A DNA stretch of 43,510 nucleotides from positions 1 through 43,510 of the forward strand of contig JAMCSN010000294.1 in NCBI GenBank assembly GCA_023381535.1, given 5' to 3'. This document shows positions 1-10,300 of this stretch, piece by piece. A model generated the notes under the pieces. That model was given only the letters and a program-made list of their open reading frames with translations, was not told the DNA's origin and did no database searches. The first letter of the stretch is position 1. Each line of letters begins with the position of its first letter. Origin of the DNA: Bacteroidota bacterium. Lineage in GTDB: Bacteria; Bacteroidota; Ignavibacteria; Ignavibacteriales; Melioribacteraceae. A program made the position numbers and the translations under genes.

Positions 1-1430
1 ACCGTATGACAAACTTCGATAGTTCTAATTCTATCTTTGTATTCATTGTATAAGTTTTGCTTCTCAATGCTCAGCGACGCATCGGAATTCCCTTCCCACC
101 TTCTGCATAAATAAATTGGTTCGTAAATTCTGCCAATCTGGTAATCGCGTGATATTTCTAAACCCACAGCATAATCTTCTCCGTAACTCACATTTGGAAT
201 TTTTATTTTGCGAAGTGTCGGAGTATAAAATGCCCGCGGCGCTCCTAATCCATTAATTCGTAATGCATTGTTTCTTCCGTTATCGGGTGTCCATTCTTTA
301 TGATCAATAATTCCCGGAGGAATTTCTTCCAGTTTGAAGTTTGTCATACGGTACGTGCCGACTACCATCGCACATTTTTCTTTTCGAAACGTATCAACAA
401 CGGTTTGAATAGTGTTTTCATTCGCGTAGATGTCGTCGCTATCCAATTGTATTGCGAATCTGCCGCAAGCAGAATGATGCACTGCTTCATTCCAACATCC
501 GCCAATTCCTAAATCTTTCTGTTCAGGAATCAAGTGAATCAATCGATCATCAGCTTTAGCAAGCTCGGCAATTTTTTCAGTGGTGCCGTCGTTTGAGTAA
601 TTATCTACAACTATACAATTAAACTTGAAACTTGTCTTTTGTGAAAGCACGGACTTTATGGCATCCGTGATTGTGCTAACTCTATTCTTGACAGGAATGA
701 TGACCGATGCTTCATTTTCAAAGCCGGATTCTTCAATAGCAATCTCCTTAAATTTGGGTTCAAGATAAGCGCCGATTTTCTTTAGATGTTCGGTAACGGC
801 AATTTCCATTTCGATTTGCACATCCCGGTTCTTAGGATTAACGTAGTCAAATTGCTTTACACCGCTTTTTCTCAAGTCTGTTTCAAGCGTTGTATATAAA
901 TATTCAGGTATCCTTAAGAATTCACCTTCTCTAGAGAGATGCAATCTTAGATTGTAAACACCGGCGTATTTATAAACATTCTCATTATAAAGCGTTTTGC
1001 ATTTGTCTTCGTTAATCATAAGCATAGAACCGAAATCAAAATCATCTCTTAAACTACCAAACTGATAATCATTTACCGGGTGAGCCGTTAATGTGTTTTC
1101 TCTGATTGAATTGTAATTAGAATAAACCAATGCCGCGTTGGTAGAGTTTATAACATTGTAAAATCTCTCGATGGCAAACTGACTCATTCTGAATTTATTA
1201 TCTTGTGTAAAGAGTAAAATAAATTTGGTTTCACTCTTTTTAATTATCAAATCAACAGTAGCAGAACTTGTCAAATTTTCAACTTCAAGAATTTCACAAT
1301 TATTAGGAAGGTCACTAATTCCGCTGTTTGTTAACAAGCAAATTTTAGATATGGGTTTACACTTACGTAATTCTTCAATCGTGTCGGAACTATTTTGCAT
1401 ACTGCTGTACGGAAGGAATGCAGTGATCAT
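1..1430 (-). CDS. Glycosyltransferase family 2 protein with two GT-A-like domains (3' end outside window)
   Basis: The reading frame opens with ATG at 1430 (first residues [10 protein letters not shown]) and stays open to the left edge, so about 476 residues are visible and the C-terminus is missing. A canonical family 2 glycosyltransferase domain begins near residue 240 with SVIIPVKNR, continues through a [10 protein letters not shown] stretch and has the metal/nucleotide-sugar motif DSDD near residues 328-331. The first ~200 residues also look like a degenerate GT-A fold ([16 protein letters not shown] followed by a VYSNYNSI strand), so the protein probably has two glycosyltransferase modules, the first possibly inactive. 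No signal peptide or membrane segment is visible. It probably adds sugars to a surface polysaccharide or glycolipid; donor and acceptor cannot be read from sequence. It lies on the same strand as the upstream operon but behind a terminator, so it is likely transcribed separately. Confidence 0.85.
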   Translation of the reverse strand, partial: MITAFLPYSSMQNSSDTIEELRKCKPISKICLLTNSGISDLPNNCEILEVENLTSSATVDLIIKKSETKFILLFTQDNKFRMSQFAIERFYNVINSTNAALVYSNYNSIRENTLTAHPVNDYQFGSLRDDFDFGSMLMINEDKCKTLYNENVYKYAGVYNLRLHLSREGEFLRIPEYLYTTLETDLRKSGVKQFDYVNPKNRDVQIEMEIAVTEHLKKIGAYLEPKFKEIAIEESGFENEASVIIPVKNRVSTITDAIKSVLSQKTSFKFNCIVVDNYSNDGTTEKIAELAKADDRLIHLIPEQKDLGIGGCWNEAVHHSACGRFAIQLDSDDIYANENTIQTVVDTFRKEKCAMVVGTYRMTNFKLEEIPPGIIDHKEWTPDNGRNNALRINGLGAPRAFYTPTLRKIKIPNVSYGEDYAVGLEISRDYQIGRIYEPIYLCRRWEGNSDASLSIEKQNLYNEYKDRIRTIEVCHT

Positions 1431-1555
1431 TTGCTACAAATCTCCAATTTGAATAAAGAAAAAGTTTAACAATAAAAATATTTTGAATATGCCATCATAG
1501 GAAATAAATCTGGACTTAATTCATGCAAAGGAATAGAAAACAAAATGTGTATCAA

Positions 1556-1592
1556 AAAATTCCCCTCTTAATATTATTAAAAGGGGAATTTT
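1556..1592 (-). terminator. Rho-independent terminator of the 10446-1625 operon
   Basis: A perfect 11-bp inverted repeat (AAAATTCCCCT at 1556-1566, AGGGGAATTTT at 1582-1592) encloses a 15-base AT-rich loop. Read on the minus strand, the stem is followed by a run of T ending near 1554. It lies 33 bases after the stop codon of the T9SS propeller gene and before the glycosyltransferase start. The other strand also ends in a short T run, but no plus-strand gene precedes it. Confidence 0.85.
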
Positions 1593-1624
1593 GAATAATC
1601 AGCTATAAAAAGAATTCTACCATT

Positions 1625-2914
1625 TTACTTCATGAGTAGCATTTTTTTCGACATTACAATTTTTCCGGTGCTAAGAATATACATGTAAACTCCGCTGGAT
1701 AATCTTGAAGCGTCAAAATCAACTCTGTAGGTACCGACGTTTTTAATTTCATTTACAAGCGTGGCTACTTCCTGTCCCAGCGTATTGTAAACCTTCAAAC
1801 TAACAAATCTCTGTTCGGGAATTGAAAACTGAATATTAGTCGTTGGGTTAAACGGATTCGGATAATTTTGAGATAATTCATATCCTGTTGGTATTTGGTC
1901 TATTTGTTTTACATCCGTACCTTTTTTGACTAATTTCTGGCACATCCAATTTGAAGTTCCAAATTGAGCTATATAGGCTGTATTACCATCCTTACTGAAA
2001 GCTAATCCTCTAGGTCTCTCGTTAGGTTTGGTAGGATCTGTGAAAGTCATTTTTAAACTATCGACAATTTGTTTTTTAACTACATCATAAGCGTACCAAG
2101 TGCCCATCGTCCACTTACTTCCCGGAAGAGGCTTATCATTACTCGATCCACCGGACATCCATAATTCATTTGTATTTGGACGCCATGCAAAAGATTCGAC
2201 AGGCGCTCCAATCATTATAGAATCTTTATTGGAACCGTTTTCCAAGGAATCAGCTCTACTGTACACATAGACTTTGCCATTAGTGTAACCTGCCCAATAA
2301 ATTGTATTGCCGTCTTTTGATACTTCAAAAGTTCTAGAAAAACCGGGTGCTACGCCGATAGCATTTCCAATTAACTGGAGATTTTGATCATACATTTCAA
2401 CCGGTCTCTCTCCTTGGAAAACGGTTCCAATAAAGATTGTTCCATTCCCGGCAACGCATGGTCCGTTTGGTCCATGTGCACTAGGTAACAGTACTCTCTT
2501 TTTTCCTAAACCGGTTTTACGATCAACAATGTACATTGAAGGCCATCCCGTTGCAAAAACAATGTCGCCATCTATGTTGGTTCTAAAACCTCTTTGCGTA
2601 ATGGTATACATTGTATCGCCCATTATCTGGAAGATTGGGGAAAATGAGGCCTGGGTTCCATCGGGGTTAAAAACGTACGTAAGATAAACACTTTTGCTTA
2701 AAGGTTTAGTTGCACCGGGGGGAGTAAAACCGGCTACATTGCTGTATTTGCCTAACCAAATTTTTCCGTCTCCGTCAACAGCAATTGCATTGTTACATTG
2801 AGCTTTCCAAGTCTTGGAAGTATCTGGCCAAATGCCAACATTAGTCCATTGAGCTTTGCTCAAAGTTGCAGAAAGTAAAACGACTGTGAGTATGAGAGTA
2901 AATTTCTTCAACAT
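1625..2914 (-). CDS. Secreted beta-propeller protein with T9SS type A sorting domain
   Basis: I chose the ATG at 2914 because GGAGGC lies five bases upstream and the protein then starts with a clean signal peptide (MLKKFTLILTVVLLSATLSKAQ); a longer frame from 2938 only adds MLNNEGGT. The mature part has repeating blocks such as VDGDGKIWLGKY, VSKDGNTIYWAGY and FSKDGNTAYIAQFG, typical of SMP-30/NHL-like propellers. The last ~80 residues form a type A T9SS tail: NYPNPFNPTTNIQFSIPE, then VYNTLGQEV, then SSGVYMYIL and a lysine-rich end. It should therefore cross the outer membrane through the type IX system and be anchored or released at the surface. It is the last gene of the operon, 53 bases after the IPT lipoprotein gene. 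Ligand and function are unknown. Confidence 0.85.
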   Translation of the reverse strand: MLKKFTLILTVVLLSATLSKAQWTNVGIWPDTSKTWKAQCNNAIAVDGDGKIWLGKYSNVAGFTPPGATKPLSKSVYLTYVFNPDGTQASFSPIFQIMGDTMYTITQRGFRTNIDGDIVFATGWPSMYIVDRKTGLGKKRVLLPSAHGPNGPCVAGNGTIFIGTVFQGERPVEMYDQNLQLIGNAIGVAPGFSRTFEVSKDGNTIYWAGYTNGKVYVYSRADSLENGSNKDSIMIGAPVESFAWRPNTNELWMSGGSSNDKPLPGSKWTMGTWYAYDVVKKQIVDSLKMTFTDPTKPNERPRGLAFSKDGNTAYIAQFGTSNWMCQKLVKKGTDVKQIDQIPTGYELSQNYPNPFNPTTNIQFSIPEQRFVSLKVYNTLGQEVATLVNEIKNVGTYRVDFDASRLSSGVYMYILSTGKIVMSKKMLLMK

Positions 2915-2991
2915 AGTGCCTCCTTCATTGTTTAACATTGGTTAATTAATCACTTAATAAACACTAAACATATGTAATGGTTTATGTTTAA

Positions 2992-4191
2992 TTATTGCCG
3001 TCCGTAATAAGGTGCAGATAATTTCTGCATATCAACCCGTATCAGTGCTCTAACAGTCACAGCAGCTTCATTATATTCTCTTATATAAAATAAATTATTT
3101 TGCGTTCCCCATTCTAATGATCGTACATACGGCAAAATTAATCCCGGATAGAAAGTTGATGCGGCACCGTTTCTTACCAAAATGAAAGCATTGGTTTGAT
3201 CAGTTCCCATTATAAGATCGCCGTCCGCTGAAAAAGCTATAGCACCAACTTTAACCTTACCCAAACCATACGTCGCATCGATATCAAAATATTTTTCGAC
3301 CGAACCTAAAGATGTACTCGAATTAATTTTATACCGGTAGATAGCTTCTTCGGTGCTTTTCTTTCCTGCTACATAAAGATAACCATCATAGACTCTGACT
3401 GAAGAAATAACGTAATCAATTGCAAATGCAGTAGTAACTTTACCAGGATTAGTTATACTGTATATGTTGCCTCCGCTACCACCGGTCCAAATATTTCCGT
3501 TTGCATCAAAATCCAAAGCAACTAAAGAATTGCCTGTTGGAACAGTAATAAACGTAGCACTTGGTGAGCCTTGCTGAATCTGAAAAATTGCACGCACGTT
3601 TCTTGTACCATACAGAATATTATTCGGACCCATTTTCAAATCAAAGAAGAATGATTCACCTCCTTTTGGTGCCCAATCTGACAGGTCACCAGTAGGAGAT
3701 ATTTTTTTTATTCCTTTGTCGGCAAGGTTCACATAAATATTTTCGTTTTTATCCACAGCAACAACCATTGGCTGATCCACACCTTTTACAAAATTATAAT
3801 AAATCCCAACTGCCGCCGCCAGATTGTATTTAACAATATTGCTGAAGTTTTCTACTCCTTGAACAGCAACCTTAATGTCAATATTGCTTGCTATAGAATT
3901 AGGAGCTTTCACAACAATTTGTGTGGGTGAGGACTGTAATACTGTGGCTGACGCTCCACCAAAAAACACTAAATTATTGTTGTTAACAGATGAGAAATTT
4001 GAACCGCTGATTGTAATTTCTGAAACACCTGCCAGAGCTTTATTAGCAGGTGAAATACTTGAAATCACAGGAGTGCTGCCTGGCGGTGTTGTCTGGAACA
4101 AACTAGGTGACGCATCTTGATTACAACTACAAACAATGAATGTAATTGTAATCACTATTAGCAAAGAAAAAAGTCGTTTTAGTTTTTTCAT
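2992..4191 (-). CDS. IPT/TIG-domain lipoprotein with propeller-like C-terminal region
   Basis: The protein starts MKKLKRLFSLLIVI from the ATG at 4191; an ATG at 4203 adds four residues and cannot be excluded, as neither has a clear ribosome-binding site. A hydrophobic segment ends in VCSC, so the second cysteine is a likely lipidation site. An IPT/TIG immunoglobulin-like domain follows (PVISSISPANKALAGVSEI, then ITISGSNFSS, with VVKAP near its end). The remaining ~260 residues contain DKNENIYVNLADKG, DANGNIWTGG and SADGDLIMG blocks that suggest a six- or seven-bladed propeller similar in style to the next gene in the operon. There is no T9SS tail, which fits membrane anchoring by lipid. Its place between a PorV-like barrel and a T9SS propeller suggests a surface assembly; no enzymatic motif is visible. 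Confidence 0.8.
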   Translation of the reverse strand: MKKLKRLFSLLIVITITFIVCSCNQDASPSLFQTTPPGSTPVISSISPANKALAGVSEITISGSNFSSVNNNNLVFFGGASATVLQSSPTQIVVKAPNSIASNIDIKVAVQGVENFSNIVKYNLAAAVGIYYNFVKGVDQPMVVAVDKNENIYVNLADKGIKKISPTGDLSDWAPKGGESFFFDLKMGPNNILYGTRNVRAIFQIQQGSPSATFITVPTGNSLVALDFDANGNIWTGGSGGNIYSITNPGKVTTAFAIDYVISSVRVYDGYLYVAGKKSTEEAIYRYKINSSTSLGSVEKYFDIDATYGLGKVKVGAIAFSADGDLIMGTDQTNAFILVRNGAASTFYPGLILPYVRSLEWGTQNNLFYIREYNEAAVTVRALIRVDMQKLSAPYYGRQ

Positions 4192-4243
4192 ATTTAATAC
4201 CAATAAATTTTTGTTTTCAATTAAATATTCATTCCGGATTCAA

Positions 4244-5257
4244 TTAAAATGAAAAGTTAAATGTTATTCTTGAAACACTATTGAATACTCCAAACGGTTG
4301 ATAAGCATAATCAATTCCTAAATTAACGCCTTCAATATTTCTCTTGATACCGAATCCCGCGGCAAAATTATGTTCGTCAGCCGGTGATACAAATCCAGCT
4401 CGAAGAGAAAATGTATTAATAAAAGTGTATTCAGCTCCTACGTAAATCTGTTCGTTATAATCTCTGGGATGAGATGCATCTACGGATATTAACAATGAGT
4501 GTGTGTTCTTATCAACGTTAAATAAATCCATTGCATCCATAGAGAGTCCTATTCTAAATGTAAGCGGGAGCTGGAAAGTTTCAACTTTGTATTTTAGCTC
4601 TGTGGAAAAATTCCTAACACTCATACCAAAGTTTAGACTCTTAAAACCGGTTCTGTAAAGAATTCCAAAATCAAATGCTACAGCACTTAATGAGTTATTA
4701 TCATTAACGTAATTACCGCTATTCTGATCGATATCTATTACACTAGTACCTAAACTTTGTTTAACAAATTTAATACCGCCTCCTACGGCGAACTTTGTCG
4801 AAAGTTCTTTTGCATAGCCAATTCCAATTGCATAAGCTTTAGGAGAATAAGTACCAACATCAATGTAGCCTTGATCATTGTTAGCAACTATAGTTTCATG
4901 TAAATCACCATAGTCAACAGAAACAAACGAAACTCCGATCACGCCATATTCACCCTCATATGGTGCAAAGGCAATAGCACCATGCAGATACTTAATGTCG
5001 GCTATCCAGCTAACATTACCGAAGGAAACAGAAGTAAATTCTTTTATCGATGCCATGGTTGAATGATTATAAAACATAGCGGATGCCGTTCCCAAATCAA
5101 CCGCGGTTACGGCTTCAGAAAAACCGGCAGTTCTAGCATCAGTAGATACACTAAGAAACTTCATTCCCGTCTGGGCAAGTTTTGTGTATTGGGCTTGAAG
5201 AGTTGTGTAAGTAAATAATCCTAAAATTAATGCTGTAATAATTGTATACTTTTTCAT
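4244..5257 (-). CDS. PorV/PorQ-family outer membrane protein
   Basis: The protein has 337 residues, a signal peptide (MKKYTIITALILGLFTYTTLQAQ) and the family's start, with LAQTGMKFLSVSTDARTAG followed by FYNHSTMA. The rest is alternating beta strands (AYAIGIGYAKELS, FAVGGGIKFVKQ) and it ends in an aromatic strand, SRITFNFSF, as expected for an outer-membrane barrel. In Bacteroidota, PorV carries T9SS cargo to the attachment machinery and PorQ-like proteins have related roles. Here the gene sits 18 bases after a T9SS cargo gene and 40 before a lipoprotein gene, so it may be a dedicated shuttle or docking barrel for the neighbouring cargo. It is not necessarily the housekeeping PorV, and no other T9SS machinery gene is in the window. 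Confidence 0.85.
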   Translation of the reverse strand: MKKYTIITALILGLFTYTTLQAQYTKLAQTGMKFLSVSTDARTAGFSEAVTAVDLGTASAMFYNHSTMASIKEFTSVSFGNVSWIADIKYLHGAIAFAPYEGEYGVIGVSFVSVDYGDLHETIVANNDQGYIDVGTYSPKAYAIGIGYAKELSTKFAVGGGIKFVKQSLGTSVIDIDQNSGNYVNDNNSLSAVAFDFGILYRTGFKSLNFGMSVRNFSTELKYKVETFQLPLTFRIGLSMDAMDLFNVDKNTHSLLISVDASHPRDYNEQIYVGAEYTFINTFSLRAGFVSPADEHNFAAGFGIKRNIEGVNLGIDYAYQPFGVFNSVSRITFNFSF

Positions 5258-5275
5258 TTATCTACCCAAAATTTT

Positions 5276-7357
5276 TTATCTGATAACTACAAATTTTTCA
5301 ATGTAGTGCTGACCAGTCGCATTATCCGTGATCACAGCAATGTAAACGCCGCTTACAATTATTTGATTTGAAGATGTGACTTGGTACCAATACTCAGCAC
5401 CGCTACCGTTTGTATGTTCGATTGTTTTTATCAACTCTCCTAGCTCGGAGTAAATTTTAATTGTACACTGACCAGGAATATTTAAGAACGCAATTTTATC
5501 TTGGTCGATGGTTCCCGGAAAACGAACAATTGTTTTTGCAGAAGCATTAAATGGATTAGGTACGATTCGTATTTGACTGAAATCTGTTCCGGAAGGTCTT
5601 AACTTTACCACAGGATCATATGATTGTGTATAATACCTACCGCTTTCTAATTTACCCGCAGGTGTGCCTGGACCGCCTGGCTGCGATGGACCAACAGCTG
5701 TTATGTAATAATAATAATTGAAGTTCGGTACAACGCTTTTATCATCGTAACTTTTTTCACCCGGACTCTGGGTTTCATAAATCATTGTGTAAGTACTATC
5801 AATGTTACCAAGTGCGCGATAAATCCTATAAGAGGTTGCCGGATTAGGATCGGCAGCATTCACATCCCATTTTAAATATATTCTGTCGCCGCCAGCAGTA
5901 ATTTCAAAATCAGTCGGTGGTAATGGAGCTTGGGGTAATTTCCAGCCAGAGTTAAAATTTTCAGTTACTCTTTTGAATGTTAACATTAAAGAATCTTTAC
6001 CTTGCATTACTATTCTATCTTTTGCTTCATCGGTAATCTGACCGCTTTTATATTTTTTACCTACATCAACTTGCAATTGCCTACTAATACCATTTGCCGC
6101 CTCAGCCATAACAATCCTTATGCTTTCTCCCGGTTTGAGCGTATAAGGGCCGTATCCGTTATCAAACGAAATGCCGCCTGAAGCGTTTCCAACATTGGGT
6201 GCATTTCTTTGCTTTGCAAAATCTCCGCTTGGTTCGACTACATCTGCATGCCTTGGTGAAGCATGACCATGGGACATCAGCGCGTACTCCTGCGTCATCC
6301 TATCAATATTAAGTGCATTGGCACCTGCTAACAAAAGCGGGTGGTCTGAGTTAATGTAATCTGTTGTTGACGGCTGACTGGGGTCATCAATTTTTTGAGT
6401 GGTTGATTTATCAGCATACAAAGTTACTACACCTATAAATTGCGTTCCGCCTAATCTTCCGACTGTGTCAGCGGGATCATTGTATATTCTTGCAGTGTTG
6501 CTTAACGCCCAAATTGGCGCACCAATATTGTCATAGCTGACATCTTTGCCGGGAAAATAACCATGCCAAGAAAACTGGGCTCGAAATTTTTCATTTGCAT
6601 GATCAGGTTTTACACCATCTCCGCGTGCATCGTTCATTGTATTTAATCCCCAGCCTGTTCCATTTCCAATTACATATCGGGTCGATTTGTTAATAGCATT
6701 CCGGTAAGTAAACCAAAAGTATACATCTTTAAGTGTATTGTTTGGTAGTTCTATTGCTGGATTTGCGTTTGTATTGCCCGTGTTGGTAAAAGTGTATTCA
6801 TAAACAATGTAGTTGTCATTATACTGTTGAGAGAATTGAAAGATCTTCCTGGTTACAGTAATACCAAGCTGAGTGTTAATAACATTTTCAATCATTCTGT
6901 CACAAAACAGAGTTGGGTCAACTTTGTCTATCTCAACATTTTTCTGATATGACAAAGCACCGTTAACGTAAACTGTTGGCGCTGCAAACTTGGAGGTCAA
7001 TTGCATTTCGATTGGATATGCGGCATAGAACTGTGGGGCCCGTGGTCCAACTGTTACAACTTTAAAAGGATAATACTGACCATTCTCATCTGTAAAATCT
7101 TTGGCGCCAATCCACATTCCTCTGGCTGCTTGCATGTCTTGATAAGAATAAATTGCGGGCCATTGCAATCCGTCCTGTTGTGTTTTCACAAATCCGGACT
7201 CTTCCAACTCTGAACCTATTTCTGAGTACCAATCATGCAATGAACCAACAGACATCCAAACATTTTTGAACTGTCCATAGGTGACCAATTGAATTCCAAG
7301 GAATAAAATAATTAGTATCGGAAGACGATTTTTAATTCTATGAAAAACTAAGTTCAT
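5276..7357 (-). CDS. Large secreted protein with fibronectin type III domain and T9SS-type C-terminus
   Basis: The start at 7357 is supported by GAGGG just upstream and by a hydrophobic signal sequence (RLPILIILFLGIQLVTYGQ). Residues ~30-470 match no family I can name; the region has long beta-rich stretches and stands as a large surface module. A fibronectin type III domain lies near residues 476-556 (PPTDFEITAGGDRIYLKWD, SYRIYRAL, YYYYITAVG). The C-terminus from ~599 is a T9SS-like tail of a more divergent form (VPNPFNASAKTIVRF, TIKIYSELGEL, SGVYIAVIT). It starts 14 bases after the TonB-dependent receptor gene and is surely co-transcribed with it. Pairing of a receptor with a large exported partner suggests binding of the same ligand; there is no SusD-like feature. 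Confidence 0.8.
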   Translation of the reverse strand: MNLVFHRIKNRLPILIILFLGIQLVTYGQFKNVWMSVGSLHDWYSEIGSELEESGFVKTQQDGLQWPAIYSYQDMQAARGMWIGAKDFTDENGQYYPFKVVTVGPRAPQFYAAYPIEMQLTSKFAAPTVYVNGALSYQKNVEIDKVDPTLFCDRMIENVINTQLGITVTRKIFQFSQQYNDNYIVYEYTFTNTGNTNANPAIELPNNTLKDVYFWFTYRNAINKSTRYVIGNGTGWGLNTMNDARGDGVKPDHANEKFRAQFSWHGYFPGKDVSYDNIGAPIWALSNTARIYNDPADTVGRLGGTQFIGVVTLYADKSTTQKIDDPSQPSTTDYINSDHPLLLAGANALNIDRMTQEYALMSHGHASPRHADVVEPSGDFAKQRNAPNVGNASGGISFDNGYGPYTLKPGESIRIVMAEAANGISRQLQVDVGKKYKSGQITDEAKDRIVMQGKDSLMLTFKRVTENFNSGWKLPQAPLPPTDFEITAGGDRIYLKWDVNAADPNPATSYRIYRALGNIDSTYTMIYETQSPGEKSYDDKSVVPNFNYYYYITAVGPSQPGGPGTPAGKLESGRYYTQSYDPVVKLRPSGTDFSQIRIVPNPFNASAKTIVRFPGTIDQDKIAFLNIPGQCTIKIYSELGELIKTIEHTNGSGAEYWYQVTSSNQIIVSGVYIAVITDNATGQHYIEKFVVIR

Positions 7358-7371
7358 TATTCCCTCAAGTT

Positions 7372-10300
7372 TTAATTAAGATCGTAATTAATTTTTAATC
7401 CCCAATAAATTGATCTTGGGTTTAACATTCCGGTGTAAGACAAATTAGGCATATCTATATAAGATTTGTTCTTTGTCCATTCTGCTTTTTGTGCGTCGCT
7501 TGCATTATTATCCCAGGGGATGTAAGGACCTGTTCTTATATCACCGGGTTTATCGTTGCCGGCAACAAAATTATAACCGTTGCCAAACTCTCTATAAGCT
7601 TCCGGTAGATGAAGCGATTTCATGTAATCATCATAATCGGATTGGTTAAAAAATCCCGCTTGAAAATCCAACTGTTGGAGGTTAAGAACGTTGTAGATAT
7701 CTGCAAAGAACTCGAGATTGAGGCGGCCTATATTAAAGGCTTTAGAAATTCTTGCATCTAAACCCCAAGTATCTTTCCATTGAATATTATTATCATGCCC
7801 GGGCGCAACACCGCCAGGTCCGGTCCAAGTGAAATATCTACCAGAACGCCATGAAGCCAAGAGATTTATTCTCAAATCTTCGAACGGTTTTATTCCAGCG
7901 ATTTCCGGTCCCCAATCGAGAGGTGTAAAGATATCAACATTTGCTCTAGCGTAAGGTCGCGGAATTGGTTTGTTCTGAACAAAAAATGATCTTGTGCGAT
8001 CATATTCTCTTTGAATAGCCGGGTTCTCAGAATAATTTGGCAATCCGAAATTTCCGCTTGTAATAACTTCGTAAGTGTAATTGATAAAGCCGCGAATCCA
8101 TTCACCTCTATTCTTTGTTACTGTCGCTTCAAATCCTCGAACGTCGGAATAACTATCAGGTTCCGGTATTAGATAACTTACCAGATTATCTCTACTAGTG
8201 TATCGAACCAGTCTTGGTTCTAAAGAGACGTCTTTATAATATCCTGCAAGACGAATTAAATACTCATCAAAGAGATTATGTTCATAACCCAATTCATATG
8301 CAACCGTTTTAGGAAGAGGATTGTTAGGATCGGCTAATCTTGTAACTGCTTGTGTAACAGAGCTTCTTCTTAATAAATAAAGATCTTCCGGAATAGGCAT
8401 CGATCTAAAATGACCATAGTTAAAGTATAATTTGCTATCTACAGAAATTGGAAACGCTACACTTAACCTTGGACTAAGATCAAATATTTTTTTAGCAGGA
8501 GATTTGGCTATCAAAGTATCCATACCATTCACATTAGCTCCGGCAAAAGCTTTTGTAAAAGGATTGTCAATTACGTACCAATCACCGTTAGCATTACTAT
8601 AATCCAATCTGAGACCAAGATTAGCAATCATACCTTCGAATTCCAATTTATCTTGTACGTACAATGCGCCTCTAACCGGAAATGTTCTCCATTTTGATTG
8701 ACTGTCGTTTGATGGCAAAGAAGGTTCTCTCAAAGCATAATTTACCCCATTGTCAGAGTAAACAAATTCAAATCCGGCTTTAAGATTGTTGTATTTGTCC
8801 AGCTGACTCACAAAATCAAATTTCATAGACCATGTACTTATCTTACTTGTATCTCTTGAATTACTAAAACCTAAACCCATATTCATCGATGAACCAATAC
8901 CGGAGCTAGTACCGCTATAATATCCAAAGGGCGCTTCATCAAACAAAACACCGCCAAAACTATTAGTCTTGGAAAGATCTCTGTAGTTAGCCGGATTTGT
9001 GCTATACCGGGTTCCAAATTCATTCAAGTAAACATCGTAGTAAGTGCTGGAGCTAATCACATGGGTAAATTTCAAGCCAAATGCAGTAATAAATTTTTCC
9101 GATGGATCCCAGTATTCCGGCGCATAAAGTCTCGAGTCCAAATAACTAGCACCCGATCTCCAATCAAGTTGCTCTGCAATACCGCTAGAAGAACGAAATA
9201 TTCCCGGACCGCCGGTTCGTGAACTGTTTGTTCCCCATTGCTTACCAGAAATACCTTCCAAACTTAATTTCATTCCGTCACCAATATTGGATGTTAATCT
9301 TATTTGGAAATTGTAATCTCTATAAGCATCCGTCGATAACGGAATAACATACATTTCTTGCGTTGATCTATAAGAAGCGATAAAAGTCATATCTCCCAAT
9401 TCTTTACTTACAAATGGAACGGGACCGCTGAAACTCATGTCCATATCATAATCTGGTTTTACAATATCCAATTGTCTTCTGTGCTGCCAGAGAAATAACT
9501 GTTGAGCAGCCTGGGGCGTTAAATCGTTTGTTGGATCGCTATCGGCTAACAATTGTTGAGAAACTTTATTCCATCCACGGAAAGACTGGTATTGTCTTTT
9601 TGTGTAATCACCCCACGCACCGTTGTCTGTACCGGTCCAACAAACTGCAGGATCAACGTATGGTCTTATCCAATAAGAATCCATGCTGTTAACTGCATCG
9701 CCAAATTGTTTTCTGGCGGCACTCTTGTAACGACCAACAATTGAAATTGAATACTTCTGCTTATCACCTTCTCTGGTTACTATATTTACAAGTCCCGAAC
9801 GGATATTTCCAAACTCGGCACTAAAACCGCCTGTTTGTACTTGAATTTCTTTGACCGCAGTAAAACTAATACCGGTGTAAGGAGTGTTATCTCTTTCATC
9901 TCTCAATGTTAATCCGTTAACAATGTAAGCTGTCTCATCTGAACTACCCCCTCTAATTTGCGGACCGGTGGACGTTGATAATATACCAGCTTGCAGAGTT
10001 ACTACGCTCTGAATATTTGCAACGGGAAGATTCTCAATTTCAGCCATGCTAAGGTTTACACGGCTTGCAGCAACATCCTTCTGAACGACAGGTTGTTGAG
10101 CAACTACTACCACTTCACCAGCAACTAAGGCTTTCTCGGTCATCGAGATATCAATGTTGGTCGTCTGGTCTATATTAACCCTTACGTTCGTAATAGTTGC
10201 AGATGCGTATCCTATGTAAGTTGCTTTAAGCGTATACGTTCCTGGAGAAACATTCAGTATAACGTAATAGCCGTCAACATTTGTACTGGCACCTTGATTA

